Shown here piece after piece: positions 34,171 to 43,244 of a DNA stretch of 64,000 nucleotides (position 1 is its first letter; the number at the start of each line of letters is the position of its first letter). The notes under the pieces were generated by a model, which saw nothing but the letters and a program-made list of their open reading frames with translations, made no database searches and had not been told where the DNA came from. The DNA comes from [Flexibacter] sp. ATCC 35103. Lineage in GTDB: Bacteria; Bacteroidota; Bacteroidia; Flavobacteriales; Flavobacteriaceae. The stretch lies in assembly GCF_001975985.1 (NCBI RefSeq), contig NZ_MTQF01000008.1:124001-188000 (forward strand), read 5' to 3'. The translations under genes and the position numbers were made by a program.

Positions 34171-37100
34171 TGGTGTGTATCTGAAGAAGTTAATGAATCA
34201 GTTATGTTTTCCGAAGTTAAATTATAAAGTTCTGTATAATCTGAAAAACTTGAAGGATAGGTAAAACACTTTATTTCTGAGAGTTTTGCTGATGATAAAG
34301 TTATACCACTGCCTATTTTAACACCATTTTCCTTTACACTTTGATTTCCACCTAAAACTGCAATTCTCCCTACACTTGTTTTTCCAATAACAAAAGCTAC
34401 GTGTTCACCTCCATTTTCCCACTTTATCAAAGCTATTGCCCCATAAGCTGGTGTATTATTTTTAGTTTGACTTCCTTCTTCCCAATAATGATCAGTAGCA
34501 TATATCGCTTTTGGAGCGAAAGCTCTTGCTCTTATGGTTCCTAATCCAGATGGGGGTGGATATTTAAAAGTCCCTTTTGTTAAACACCAAGTTACGAATG
34601 CAGCACACCAATTTTCAGTAAATTTTCCTGTTGTATAATTAGCATTATCGAAATAAGTTTCTACTTGACCTTTTAAAGGAATTAAATTGTTATTTAAACC
34701 TTTATATTTTTCATATTCTTTCCATGCTACATCCATCCATGGAATTTTTCCTGATAATTCAGGAATTACCCCACCATTCTCACAAACATTTTTATTATAC
34801 TTGAACCAAGTTTTTATTTTTTGCAAATTTTCTTTTCTTCTATCTAAATGTAGTGTTGCTGGATAATCGCTTGTACTTGCTGGGGCATATCCCTGTAGTA
34901 AACGGCAGATTAAGAAGAAATAATCTTCTTCATTTTCTTTCATTAACAAGGCGATATCATTTAAATTCTTTGACAATCCTTTAGCAAATTTATTTCTTTT
35001 CCACTCAAAAGCTTTCATTTTTGCTTCATATTCAGCTTGATCTTTATCTTTATTGTTTTTTGGCCTTGGTTCCCATTTAAGTGCTTTAATATGATTCCAC
35101 ACAAAGCCCCCGCTATCTACTGATAAAAATAGTTTTTGAGACACTAAATTTGGATTTTCAATAATGTTATATGCATTCCCTATTTTGTTCTGATAATCTG
35201 AATAGATTACAGGATCCCTTCCGTCTCCTGTTAACTGTAAAATCCCTCTTCCTTTATAAAAATATTGGCTTGAATTTGTATCTCCTTCGATTTCCCCAGT
35301 GGTTTGAAAGAATCCAGTTTCAACACTTGTCATTGCTAAAAATGCAATTTTCTGAATACATTCATTAATGTTGTATTTACGAAACATTGCATTAAGCTGA
35401 AATGTTAATGATTTATAACTTTTGTCATCTATGTTGCAATTTTCGCCACCCCAAATAGTCTCTCTGCCATTTATTGTTTTTACCAGAGCTCGTAAGTCTT
35501 CCTCCGTTAAGTCCTTATTACAATAACAACTTTTCCCTTTTATAAGCTCAGCCATTTCTAAATCTACCACTACAGGAACCGTACAATTATCTATAGCTTC
35601 CTCAGTTAAAATACTTTTTTCTACTATTAAAGCTGTGTTTTTAAAACAAATGAGTTGTTTTCTTAAGGCTATTTTTTCTTCTTTAGTAAAAGAATTTTTG
35701 TCTTGCTTGGTGGCTTTTATACCTATCGTTTTCATATCAGGACTTCGTACCAAGCTTGCGTTTGCATAAGGGATTGCAGCCAATTGATCATCTTCAAAAA
35801 TATAAACTTCTTTTTTGTCGTCGTTTGGGTCTTTTACTTTTCGGCTTACTTGTATACTAAAACGTACAGGGTTTACTTCCGCATCTGTCAGGTATTTCTC
35901 TTCGGCTGTAAAAGGGAGTTCTAATAACCCGTCACTACCCACTTTTTCTTTATATTCCTGAATGCTTTGTAAAGCTGTTATGATTCCGTTTTTTTCTTCC
36001 ATACAATCAGAATTCACTAAGCTCATAACATCAACTCTTAGTTCTTCTTCCTGCATATTTACAGTATGCACCCATATTTTGTGGCTTTTGCCATGATGCG
36101 TAAGGGTTTGCTGTACGCCTTTACCGTCTTCTTTAGCAAAAAATATTGATTTTATTTTTTTCTCGTTGGTTACTGCAAGTTCTTCATTACTGTCTAGTAC
36201 TTCAATAAATTTTGTCCCCACTACTGGTTTGCCGTTTTTTATAGCCATATCATTGGGCAAGGTGATTGCTCCTTGGCTTCCAGTTGGCATTTCTACGGTA
36301 AAAATCAAACTTACATTTGGGTTTGGTGTTTCGGTTGTTGCCGGTACCGCTTTTTTTATTTTATCTTTATACTTGTCGTCAGTAATAATTTTAAATGAGC
36401 CAATACCTTTGTCGTTAAGAGTTATCTTTTTTTCTTCGAGCATGTATGTTGCCGGTTCCAAATAAAAAGAGTCCCTTGCTCCTCTTACCCAAACTTTTAT
36501 GGTGATCGATTGATTCTCTAATCCTGCAATTTCTACAAAGGCATGGGTTTCTTCTTTATAGCCTGTTTCGGTGCGTTTATAACCTGTACCATATGCCCAT
36601 AAAGCACGTTTTAATTCTGGCGTAGCTACTTTTATTTTTGTTTTTACTCTTGTATCAAGGGTTTCTTCTCCTGTAAGGTAGGCAGCTATCTCAAACTCTC
36701 CTTCACTATTAAAAGTAATTGTTCCGTCATGATTGTCTACTACATCATTTGGCAATTCTAAATTTATTTTTTCATCGCCAATCAGTGGCATAATTCGGGC
36801 TGCGGTTTCAAGTTTTACTTTAGCGCCTTTGGGTATCGATTTTGGCAAAGTAACTTTGTCTATAGAATTTCTGATTACCTCAAAGAAAAAGCTGTCTGAT
36901 GCATTAAATCCAGGTCGGTTGGTTGGCTTTCCGTATCCTTCTATAGCATATTTACCAAAGTAATTATTGCCTCCATGAGCATCATAATAGAGTATTTGGT
37001 TGATAGGTTTATTGATACTTTTTTCTTTAGAAATGGCAGCGTTTTCAAAAGCTGTTAATCGTATGCCGTCTTTTTGCAAATACCATTGCATTTTGGTATT

Positions 37101-38396
37101 ATTAGTGGGTAAAAATTCAACATTAAACTTGCTAACTTCTACTTTTAGGCTCTCATTATATCGCAACAGTTGGTTGCAGGTTCCTTTTACAGTATTTACC
37201 CCTAAAGATTCTAAAACATTTAAGGTTATTTTTATTGGGCTCGTATCATTGGGCGATGTGTAGGCCTCAACTTGATATTCATCAGGGTTTTTGAAGGTAA
37301 AAATACCTAGTACCCCCGTTTTTGTCTCTACTTTAATTAGATTAGATTCACTGCTAATCTGGCTATTAAAAATCACTACATTCTTACAAGTCACTCTCCA
37401 ACTAGCAATTGGAGACGTTTCATAAACAGGATTTAATGATGCTGGATTAAGTATTTTTTGTTTTTCTACTAAGGAACTTGCTTTAAATTTTAAAGTTAAA
37501 GGAATCGGTGTGTTTTTTAGCAGGGTTTTACCCGGTGTCGTAATTCCTTCGACATGGTCTTTTATATATTCAATAAGTATGGCACAATCTTTATATCCGG
37601 CACGGTTTGCATAAGCTTCAATTCGATAGACACCTTCGTCCAGATCTTTAAAAAGCTTATCTAATGTAAATACAATGTTGGCTCCAATACCCACAAAAGT
37701 TTTCACTTTATCTTTAACTTCATCGCCTTTAAACAATGCCCAAGTTATTTTTGTTGGATCTCCTTTGTAGATTGCTTTTAATTGAAGTTTAGCTTCTGCA
37801 ACTGGCATTGTCAAAGGCCAAATATTTGTGTTTTTTGCTTTTTCTATAAAATAATATTTCCCCGTTGGTTTTTCTGCAAACGGAACAACAATGTTGATTT
37901 CAGACACCGAATCTTCTTTAGTAGGATCTGCGGTTTCCCACTGGGCAGAGGTATTTTCAACTGTAAAAGCGTCTGCTTCTTTTACATCAATTGTGTTTAC
38001 TGCTTTTTTTTGTCCGGTCGTTGCAAATTCAATGGTACCAGGTACACCATAGCCTGGGCAGGTACCTGTAGAGATATCCAGCAGTACTTTCATACTTTTA
38101 TCAAAGTCTACATTTTTATAAAAGTCTTTGTATTTTATGCTGCATTGTCCTTTGCAGGGTTTTGTTTTTTTATCCGGCAGGTAACAATCACCAAAACCCG
38201 CTCCGTTATTAAAACTATCTGATGTATCATCAAGGTTGGTGGCAATGGGCAGTTCCTGAGCAAAATACTTGTTTGCTTTTAATTTTTTAATCTGACTTTT
38301 AACGGCTAATGGCACTGCAGTAGCCTTGCTATTATTTTTAACAGAATTAGAGCAAAAGCATTTAGCTCCTTCTACTATTATTTCTCCTTTTGCCAT
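34167..38396 (-). CDS. T6SS effector: DUF4280 PAAR-like, Ig-like repeats, GH19-like and CHAP-like domains
   Basis: A 1409-residue protein. Residues 1-133 are a DUF4280 PAAR-like domain with its Cys pairs (AKCFCSN, GFGDC, PCKGQC, GTCPGYG), which should cap the VgrG spike. About 140-960 is a chain of beta-sandwich segments. About 988-1210 is GH19/lysozyme-like: TSVETGFF (Glu1026) and YKGRGILQLTG (about 1047-1057). About 1243-1385 is CHAP/TIGR02594-like, with NWCAAFVTWC (Cys1264) and GGEHVAFVIG (His1332). It probably breaks both the glycan and the peptide part of peptidoglycan in a rival cell. Residues 1-133 resemble the free protein at 45803. A putative adaptor gene ends 1 bp upstream. Confidence 0.85.
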   Translation of the reverse strand: MAKGEIIVEGAKCFCSNSVKNNSKATAVPLAVKSQIKKLKANKYFAQELPIATNLDDTSDSFNNGAGFGDCYLPDKKTKPCKGQCSIKYKDFYKNVDFDKSMKVLLDISTGTCPGYGVPGTIEFATTGQKKAVNTIDVKEADAFTVENTSAQWETADPTKEDSVSEINIVVPFAEKPTGKYYFIEKAKNTNIWPLTMPVAEAKLQLKAIYKGDPTKITWALFKGDEVKDKVKTFVGIGANIVFTLDKLFKDLDEGVYRIEAYANRAGYKDCAILIEYIKDHVEGITTPGKTLLKNTPIPLTLKFKASSLVEKQKILNPASLNPVYETSPIASWRVTCKNVVIFNSQISSESNLIKVETKTGVLGIFTFKNPDEYQVEAYTSPNDTSPIKITLNVLESLGVNTVKGTCNQLLRYNESLKVEVSKFNVEFLPTNNTKMQWYLQKDGIRLTAFENAAISKEKSINKPINQILYYDAHGGNNYFGKYAIEGYGKPTNRPGFNASDSFFFEVIRNSIDKVTLPKSIPKGAKVKLETAARIMPLIGDEKINLELPNDVVDNHDGTITFNSEGEFEIAAYLTGEETLDTRVKTKIKVATPELKRALWAYGTGYKRTETGYKEETHAFVEIAGLENQSITIKVWVRGARDSFYLEPATYMLEEKKITLNDKGIGSFKIITDDKYKDKIKKAVPATTETPNPNVSLIFTVEMPTGSQGAITLPNDMAIKNGKPVVGTKFIEVLDSNEELAVTNEKKIKSIFFAKEDGKGVQQTLTHHGKSHKIWVHTVNMQEEELRVDVMSLVNSDCMEEKNGIITALQSIQEYKEKVGSDGLLELPFTAEEKYLTDAEVNPVRFSIQVSRKVKDPNDDKKEVYIFEDDQLAAIPYANASLVRSPDMKTIGIKATKQDKNSFTKEEKIALRKQLICFKNTALIVEKSILTEEAIDNCTVPVVVDLEMAELIKGKSCYCNKDLTEEDLRALVKTINGRETIWGGENCNIDDKSYKSLTFQLNAMFRKYNINECIQKIAFLAMTSVETGFFQTTGEIEGDTNSSQYFYKGRGILQLTGDGRDPVIYSDYQNKIGNAYNIIENPNLVSQKLFLSVDSGGFVWNHIKALKWEPRPKNNKDKDQAEYEAKMKAFEWKRNKFAKGLSKNLNDIALLMKENEEDYFFLICRLLQGYAPASTSDYPATLHLDRRKENLQKIKTWFKYNKNVCENGGVIPELSGKIPWMDVAWKEYEKYKGLNNNLIPLKGQVETYFDNANYTTGKFTENWCAAFVTWCLTKGTFKYPPPSGLGTIRARAFAPKAIYATDHYWEEGSQTKNNTPAYGAIALIKWENGGEHVAFVIGKTSVGRIAVLGGNQSVKENGVKIGSGITLSSAKLSEIKCFTYPSSFSDYTELYNLTSENITDSLTSSDTHQ

Positions 38397-38397
38397 A

Positions 38398-39189
38398 TTA
38401 TTTAGAATTAATTTCTCTCTTTATATTTAAAAATGTTTCTTCTTTATACTGAAATAAAGTGTCTGTTTGAATTTCAAAAAGGGCACTTTTATATTTTATC
38501 TTTTTATGTGACGCATCTAAAGCTGTAATTACTTCTAGGTTTGTTACATAGTCCTTTTGATTGTCTTTATTGTTTGTTATAAAATTTATCATTTCGGTAC
38601 ATTTTTCATTTAAGACTTCCTGAGATTCAAAACACAATAATGATTCACCGGCATTTGATATAACAAATTTTGTTTTTCCAACACATTCTAAATTTCCAAT
38701 AGATTTTATATTCCAACTAATTGCTGTATTCCTGGATTGCTCCTCATCTACTTCTGGATTAAAAAAAATCAAGTTCCAAAAAGGCTCTTTAAACTTATTC
38801 TGGGTAAACGTTTTTTCATCATATACATTTAGATTAAATCTTTCTAATATATCCTGAGCATTTTTGTTACCGTCATATTCTTCCATTAGAATAGCAGTGT
38901 TTTCTTCCCATCTTTCAAGCCATTCTTTATATTCTATGAACTTAACAAATTTTCCTTCACTTGTTGTCTGAATTTTAATTGGATAGGTAAGCTGCTCTAA
39001 ATTTTCCAGAAAGGTTAAATAGGTATTTTCATGACCCGGGTTATTAATAACTTTTGTCTTGCTAATTTCGTATGTATTAAAATTTGATTTTTTTTCTAAA
39101 GCAAGAAATTCAACATTAAAAGAAGTTTGAATTTCTTTTGCAATATCATTAACTATTGTATTTATTTTATGTGTTATTTCAAAAGTCAT
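38398..39189 (-). CDS. putative effector adaptor, LysM-free relative of the protein at 46322
   Basis: A 263-residue cytoplasmic protein without signal peptide. Residues about 75-160 share a pattern with the LysM protein at 46322: Y/FPIKI, then EGKFVKFIEYKEWLERW, a helix with YDGN/YKKEQ, and FWNLIFFNP/FFNLFFKPIYNYYP. Its gene directly precedes that of the DUF4280-effector (1 bp apart), as the LysM protein directly precedes the free DUF4280 protein. This order and cytoplasmic location suggest that it loads the effector onto the T6SS spike. It is not one of the known Eag, DUF4123 or DUF2169 adaptors that I can recognise. Confidence 0.65.
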   Translation of the reverse strand: MTFEITHKINTIVNDIAKEIQTSFNVEFLALEKKSNFNTYEISKTKVINNPGHENTYLTFLENLEQLTYPIKIQTTSEGKFVKFIEYKEWLERWEENTAILMEEYDGNKNAQDILERFNLNVYDEKTFTQNKFKEPFWNLIFFNPEVDEEQSRNTAISWNIKSIGNLECVGKTKFVISNAGESLLCFESQEVLNEKCTEMINFITNNKDNQKDYVTNLEVITALDASHKKIKYKSALFEIQTDTLFQYKEETFLNIKREINSK

Positions 39190-39268
39190 TTCTTATGAGT
39201 TGTTTTCTTGAGTAAATATTTCTAATTGGGTAATAATCAAATCTTCATTCTAACCTAAATTATCCTTT

Positions 39269-39736
39269 TCATTTTTTATTGTTCTCTGTTTCATCCAAAA
39301 CGATTTTATTATTTTTATATATAACATAATTTGTACTTTGACTATCATGATATATCATTGCAAATAAATATTCATTTCTATTATAAAATAAAGGATTATC
39401 CCAATCACGAATTCCTCCTTCTTCAAAATTCGATGTATTACTTCCTACAAAAGAGGAATACTTTACATTCGATACATGTGAGTAGAAACAACATCGATAC
39501 TCTTCATACTTTTGAATCGTATCATTTTTTAAAGTTGTTTTATAAAAATCTTTAATTTTTAGTATTGCTTCCTCGATTGAATATGATTCATGGTCATACA
39601 CTTCAAAGTAATCAACTTTAGATTTTGAGCCTGTGATAATTTCTACGTTAGGTATTTCTTTTATTTCCATTTTATTTTTTCTATTTGAACACGAAATGAT
39701 GAAAAACAAAAAAAGAAAAACAATTATTTTCTTCAT
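39269..39736 (-). CDS. lipoprotein, copy 1 of a duplicated pair
   Basis: A 155-residue lipoprotein from the ATG at 39736 (MKKIIVFLFLFFIISC, Cys16); an in-frame ATG 75 bp upstream is rejected since it would precede the signal peptide with a non-signal segment. The mature part has two adjacent Cys (YRCCFY) and an acidic GIRDWDNPLFYNRNEY segment. It is about 93% identical to the protein at 40535, and the nucleotide similarity extends into the 3' flank. The family is unknown. Position in the T6SS run suggests an immunity lipoprotein. Confidence 0.72.
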   Translation of the reverse strand: MKKIIVFLFLFFIISCSNRKNKMEIKEIPNVEIITGSKSKVDYFEVYDHESYSIEEAILKIKDFYKTTLKNDTIQKYEEYRCCFYSHVSNVKYSSFVGSNTSNFEEGGIRDWDNPLFYNRNEYLFAMIYHDSQSTNYVIYKNNKIVLDETENNKK

Positions 39737-39901
39737 ATTTATAATTTTCTGTAAGTGTTGTAAATGGTCCAAGCAGCAAAAATTTGTTATATAAGGCTTA
39801 TCATTAATCAAAAAAGTCCAAAATGAATAATTGAATTCTTGCTAGTAGGTAAAATGGCATATGCATATTTCTCAATTTTTTTTTCTTTTGTTAATAATAG
39901 A

Positions 39902-40429
39902 TCACCCCTTAATATAGTTTTTTCTAAAAAAAAGGAATGTCACAATTATCGTTACCAGACTAAATACAACTACATCAACTAAATGAACAATAACAAAATA
40001 CCCGAAGTAAAGAGTTAATAAATTGAAGAGATTATTAAAATTAAATAAAGCATACTCTTCAAATAATGTTTCAATAGTAAATAGAAAATATCCAAAGACA
40101 ATTGTCAATGCCACTAAAAGAAACATTTTTTTTACACTTATCTTTAGATGCAATTTCAAATAAGACAGACAGATACAATAAAATATAGACACAAAAAAGA
40201 TAGCGATAATATACCGAATTAAACAGGGAGTCAAAAAACTTGAAGCATATTCAAAATTTAGAATTTTATAATAATAAAATGTTTTACTACTTTCTTCTAC
40301 ATCATCAGCCAAACAATCTGTTACATGCAATTTGTCATAAAATAAGATTAGAGTTAAAAAATTAGACAATAACAATAAAAAAGAAAATTGAAAAACACTT
40401 CTTGTTTTTTTGATTACAAACGCTCTCAT
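39902..40429 (-). CDS. four-helix integral membrane protein
   Basis: A 175-residue protein with four transmembrane segments (about 15-33, 64-87, 99-119, 140-166) and a conserved-looking CLADDVEESSK loop. I recognise no family. It lies between the two near-identical lipoproteins at 39269 and 40535. A membrane protein amid T6SS effector genes could protect against a membrane-active toxin; nothing in the sequence proves it. Confidence 0.6.
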   Translation of the reverse strand: MRAFVIKKTRSVFQFSFLLLLSNFLTLILFYDKLHVTDCLADDVEESSKTFYYYKILNFEYASSFLTPCLIRYIIAIFFVSIFYCICLSYLKLHLKISVKKMFLLVALTIVFGYFLFTIETLFEEYALFNFNNLFNLLTLYFGYFVIVHLVDVVVFSLVTIIVTFLFFRKNYIKG

Positions 40430-40534
40430 AGTTTAAAATTATAAATGTATATCTGAAATTTCCTCTTTGATTATAAATACTCCAAAGACTGATCCCCATT
40501 AATCAAATCTTAATTCTAAACTAAATTATCCTTC

Positions 40535-41002
40535 TCATTTTTTATTGTTCTCTCTTTCATCTAAAACGATTTTATTATTTTTATATAGAACATAATTTGT
40601 ACTTTGACTATCATGATATATCATTGCAAATAAATATTCATTCCTATTATAAAATAAAGGATTATCCCAATCACGAATTCCTCCTTCTTCAAAATTTGAT
40701 GTATTGTTTCCTATAAAAGAAGAATACTTTACATTCGATGCATGTGTGTAGAAACAACATCTATACTCTTCATACTTTTGAATTGTATCATTTCTTAAAG
40801 TTGTTTTATAAAAATCTTTAATTTTTAGCATCGCTTCCTCGATTGAATATGATTCATAATCATACACTTCAAAGTAATCAACTTTAGATTTTGAGCCTGT
40901 GATAATTTCTACATTAGGTATTTTTTTTATTTCTATTTTATTTTTTCTATTTGAACAAGAAATGATGAAAAATAAAAAGATTAAAACAATTATTTTCTTC
41001 AT
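40535..41002 (-). CDS. lipoprotein, copy 2 of a duplicated pair
   Basis: A 155-residue lipoprotein (FFIISC/SNRKNK) nearly identical to the one at 39269. The differences are scattered single residues. The 3' flanks of both genes share CTAAATTATCCTT-type sequence. The unknown function is likely shared; see the entry at 39269. Confidence 0.72.
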   Translation of the reverse strand: MKKIIVLIFLFFIISCSNRKNKIEIKKIPNVEIITGSKSKVDYFEVYDYESYSIEEAMLKIKDFYKTTLRNDTIQKYEEYRCCFYTHASNVKYSSFIGNNTSNFEEGGIRDWDNPLFYNRNEYLFAMIYHDSQSTNYVLYKNNKIVLDERENNKK

Positions 41003-41199
41003 ATCTATTCTGTATTTTTTTAATTTAATGCCCTTAATCCCTTGAAATTGTAAATCCTGTAATTAGATTCTATGATTATTTCTTGCCCTTTCAACATTTG
41101 AGGAATTAGATATTATTTTTGTCATTGACAAATAATTTTTAGTCTTGTTTGTGGTAATTACCAGCAAATTTTTATTGATAATACGGTTATCTGTTTTGA

Positions 41200-41721
41200 T
41201 TAAAAAAAACTTATTTTGTTCATTTTTTCATCATTATGAATCGCTTCATAGGGAATATTAACTTTGTCAAAATATATAATTTTTATAAAATCCTTTTCTT
41301 TAATCTTTCTGTAATCTTCCTGTTCTACATAAATTCTTTTCTTTTCGTTATTAAAAGTATTTATTAAAAATATCTTGAAATATTCTGAATTAGAAGATGT
41401 ATCATATGTATAAGTGAGGATATCCTTATTTTGAACTTTAAATTCAGCCTCTATACGGTCAATATTACAGGTATTGATTTTTATATTCAATGAAACAATG
41501 CTATATATTGAGTTTATAATAAGATAACCTATAATTATTGAAATAAGTGTCAATACAATTTTTACTAGCAAATAATCTATCCAATTTACGGATAAGCAGT
41601 AAAGAAAAATAAAAAGGAAAAGTGAAAAAACTGCAATAATAAAAAGTGAACTTTTTACTTTTTTATTAAATATTTTACTGATAAATTCTATTTCCTCTTT
41701 TGTTATTTTTCTTTTATACAT
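41200..41721 (-). CDS. two-helix membrane protein, paralogue 1
   Basis: A 173-residue protein with an amphipathic N-terminal helix, two transmembrane segments (about 27-47 and 52-76) and a cytoplasmic or periplasmic beta domain with TYTYDTSSNSEYFKIFLI and an EQEDYRKIKEKD motif. It is a clear paralogue of the protein at 41757 with the same order of segments. The family is unknown. Position downstream of the 850-residue effector suggests immunity function by analogy. Confidence 0.62.
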   Translation of the reverse strand: MYKRKITKEEIEFISKIFNKKVKSSLFIIAVFSLFLFIFLYCLSVNWIDYLLVKIVLTLISIIIGYLIINSIYSIVSLNIKINTCNIDRIEAEFKVQNKDILTYTYDTSSNSEYFKIFLINTFNNEKKRIYVEQEDYRKIKEKDFIKIIYFDKVNIPYEAIHNDEKMNKISFF

Positions 41722-41756
41722 TTCAAAAATTTAAAAGTTTCGTCACAATTATTTTC

Positions 41757-42320
41757 TTATATAGGTAAATTCCATTTTTTTACAGAAAAAAAGCGTGTAT
41801 ATTTCAATTCTTGATTATTACAAACAGCTTTTATACTAATATCTACTATCTCGAAGTATGTAATAGTTATTACTTCATTTTCTTTTACTTTTTTATAATC
41901 CTCCTCACTTATATAAATTCCTTTTTTTTGATCGTCTTTATTTATTAAAAACAATCTAAAATAATTACTATCTGAAGCGGAATCTGAAGTATATGTATAT
42001 TTATCTTTTCTTTGGATGCTAAAATCTTCTGTTATTTTATATATTTTTTGATTCGTAATCCTTTTATTTATTATGATTTTTCCATATAAAAAATTTAGAA
42101 TCACTAATCCTAAAATAGAAATAATGTATATAGATAATAAATTATCTAAATCCATGTGGAATATAAATAAGTTAATAAAAAAGATTAAAAAATAAATAGG
42201 TAACAATATGACAGTTAAAATAAAAGGCATTATAATTAATGATTTCCATAAACTTTTATTGAACGCTTTTTTTACAAGAATAACTTCCTCTGCCTTAATT
42301 TTCTCTTTAAGCATATTCAT
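41757..42320 (-). CDS. two-helix membrane protein, paralogue 2
   Basis: A 187-residue protein with two or three hydrophobic stretches (about 27-55 and 60-85) and a beta domain with YTYTSDSASDSNYFRLFLI and ISEEDYKKVKENE, matching the protein at 41200. Its gene starts 9 bp after the stop of the 304-residue secreted protein gene, so it is part of the same transcript as the 850-residue effector. The function is unknown. Confidence 0.62.
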   Translation of the reverse strand: MNMLKEKIKAEEVILVKKAFNKSLWKSLIIMPFILTVILLPIYFLIFFINLFIFHMDLDNLLSIYIISILGLVILNFLYGKIIINKRITNQKIYKITEDFSIQRKDKYTYTSDSASDSNYFRLFLINKDDQKKGIYISEEDYKKVKENEVITITYFEIVDISIKAVCNNQELKYTRFFSVKKWNLPI

Positions 42321-42329
42321 AATATGTAG

Positions 42330-43244
42330 TTAAAATACTTCTAGTTCTTTTTGATCTTTTGGAAGGTAAAATAAATAATTAAAAGATCCTTCTCCATCAC
42401 GTTTTCCTTCTATAAGTGGGGGAACAGTATATCTAAAGAGGTATTGATTACCATCCTCGTCTTTGGTTTTACTAACAAACCTTACTAACTTGCCATTAGC
42501 ATACAACTTTATTTCATAATTATCCAAAGGATATATTTTTTTAATTTGAGAAAGATCCAAATCATTAAGTAATTTGTCAATTTCTTTTCTTGACATATAC
42601 TCAACATCCGATTGGACTTTAAGACTTCCTTTCATTAATTCAAAATATTTTTTTGAATCTTTAGTTTCCAATATATGGTAAAAATTATTTACTGTTTGTT
42701 TTAATAAATCAGATTGTTTAGATAAATCTTGTGCATCTTCTAAAATGTTTTTATAATCCCAAGGAACGTAGGCATTAAAAGGGATTTCTATTTCAAAATA
42801 GGGAAGTTTTTTATCTTTTATTTCTTGAGACAAATTAAATTTACCTGATTGAATATATTCTCCAAGCCCGTTGTTTTCATCAATAATATTGTTATAGCCC
42901 AGATCAAGAGATAAATCAATTTGTTCACTAAGTTTTAACTGATCATTAATTGGTGTCAATTTAATTTTTAAATTTTGTTTCCCACTTTTTAAAATATAAG
43001 GATTCAAAGGTATTTCATTTGTCATACCGCTTTTAACACTATAGCTTAACACGGGAATATCGTTAAGCAATAACTCAAAATTACAAGCTTGTATTTGTAA
43101 TTTTACAGTATAATATGGTTTTACTGAATATGTATTTTTATTATCTAAAATTTCTTTTTTTATCAATTCCATATTGATTTTATTAGTTTGTGAATAAATT
43201 TTTAAAGGTATAAATAGTATTAAAAAATATATTATGTGTTTCAT
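42330..43244 (-). CDS. exported protein coupled to the 850-residue effector (putative immunity)
   Basis: A 304-residue periplasmic protein with a signal peptide (to about 18, LKIYSQ). The N-terminal part is beta-rich; the C-terminal part has alternating helices and strands (NFYHILETKDSKKYFELM). Its ATG overlaps the stop of the 850-residue gene (43241-43244, ATGA), the same coupling as between the 1409-residue effector and its lipoprotein. I infer that it is the immunity protein, or part of it, for the 850-residue protein. No known family is recognised. Confidence 0.68.
   Translation of the reverse strand: MKHIIYFLILFIPLKIYSQTNKINMELIKKEILDNKNTYSVKPYYTVKLQIQACNFELLLNDIPVLSYSVKSGMTNEIPLNPYILKSGKQNLKIKLTPINDQLKLSEQIDLSLDLGYNNIIDENNGLGEYIQSGKFNLSQEIKDKKLPYFEIEIPFNAYVPWDYKNILEDAQDLSKQSDLLKQTVNNFYHILETKDSKKYFELMKGSLKVQSDVEYMSRKEIDKLLNDLDLSQIKKIYPLDNYEIKLYANGKLVRFVSKTKDEDGNQYLFRYTVPPLIEGKRDGEGSFNYLFYLPKDQKELEVF

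Noticed and set aside
41003..41199. Possible gene fragment upstream of the lipoprotein at 40535
   Set aside because: A short open stretch on the minus strand has no start and no recognisable similarity.
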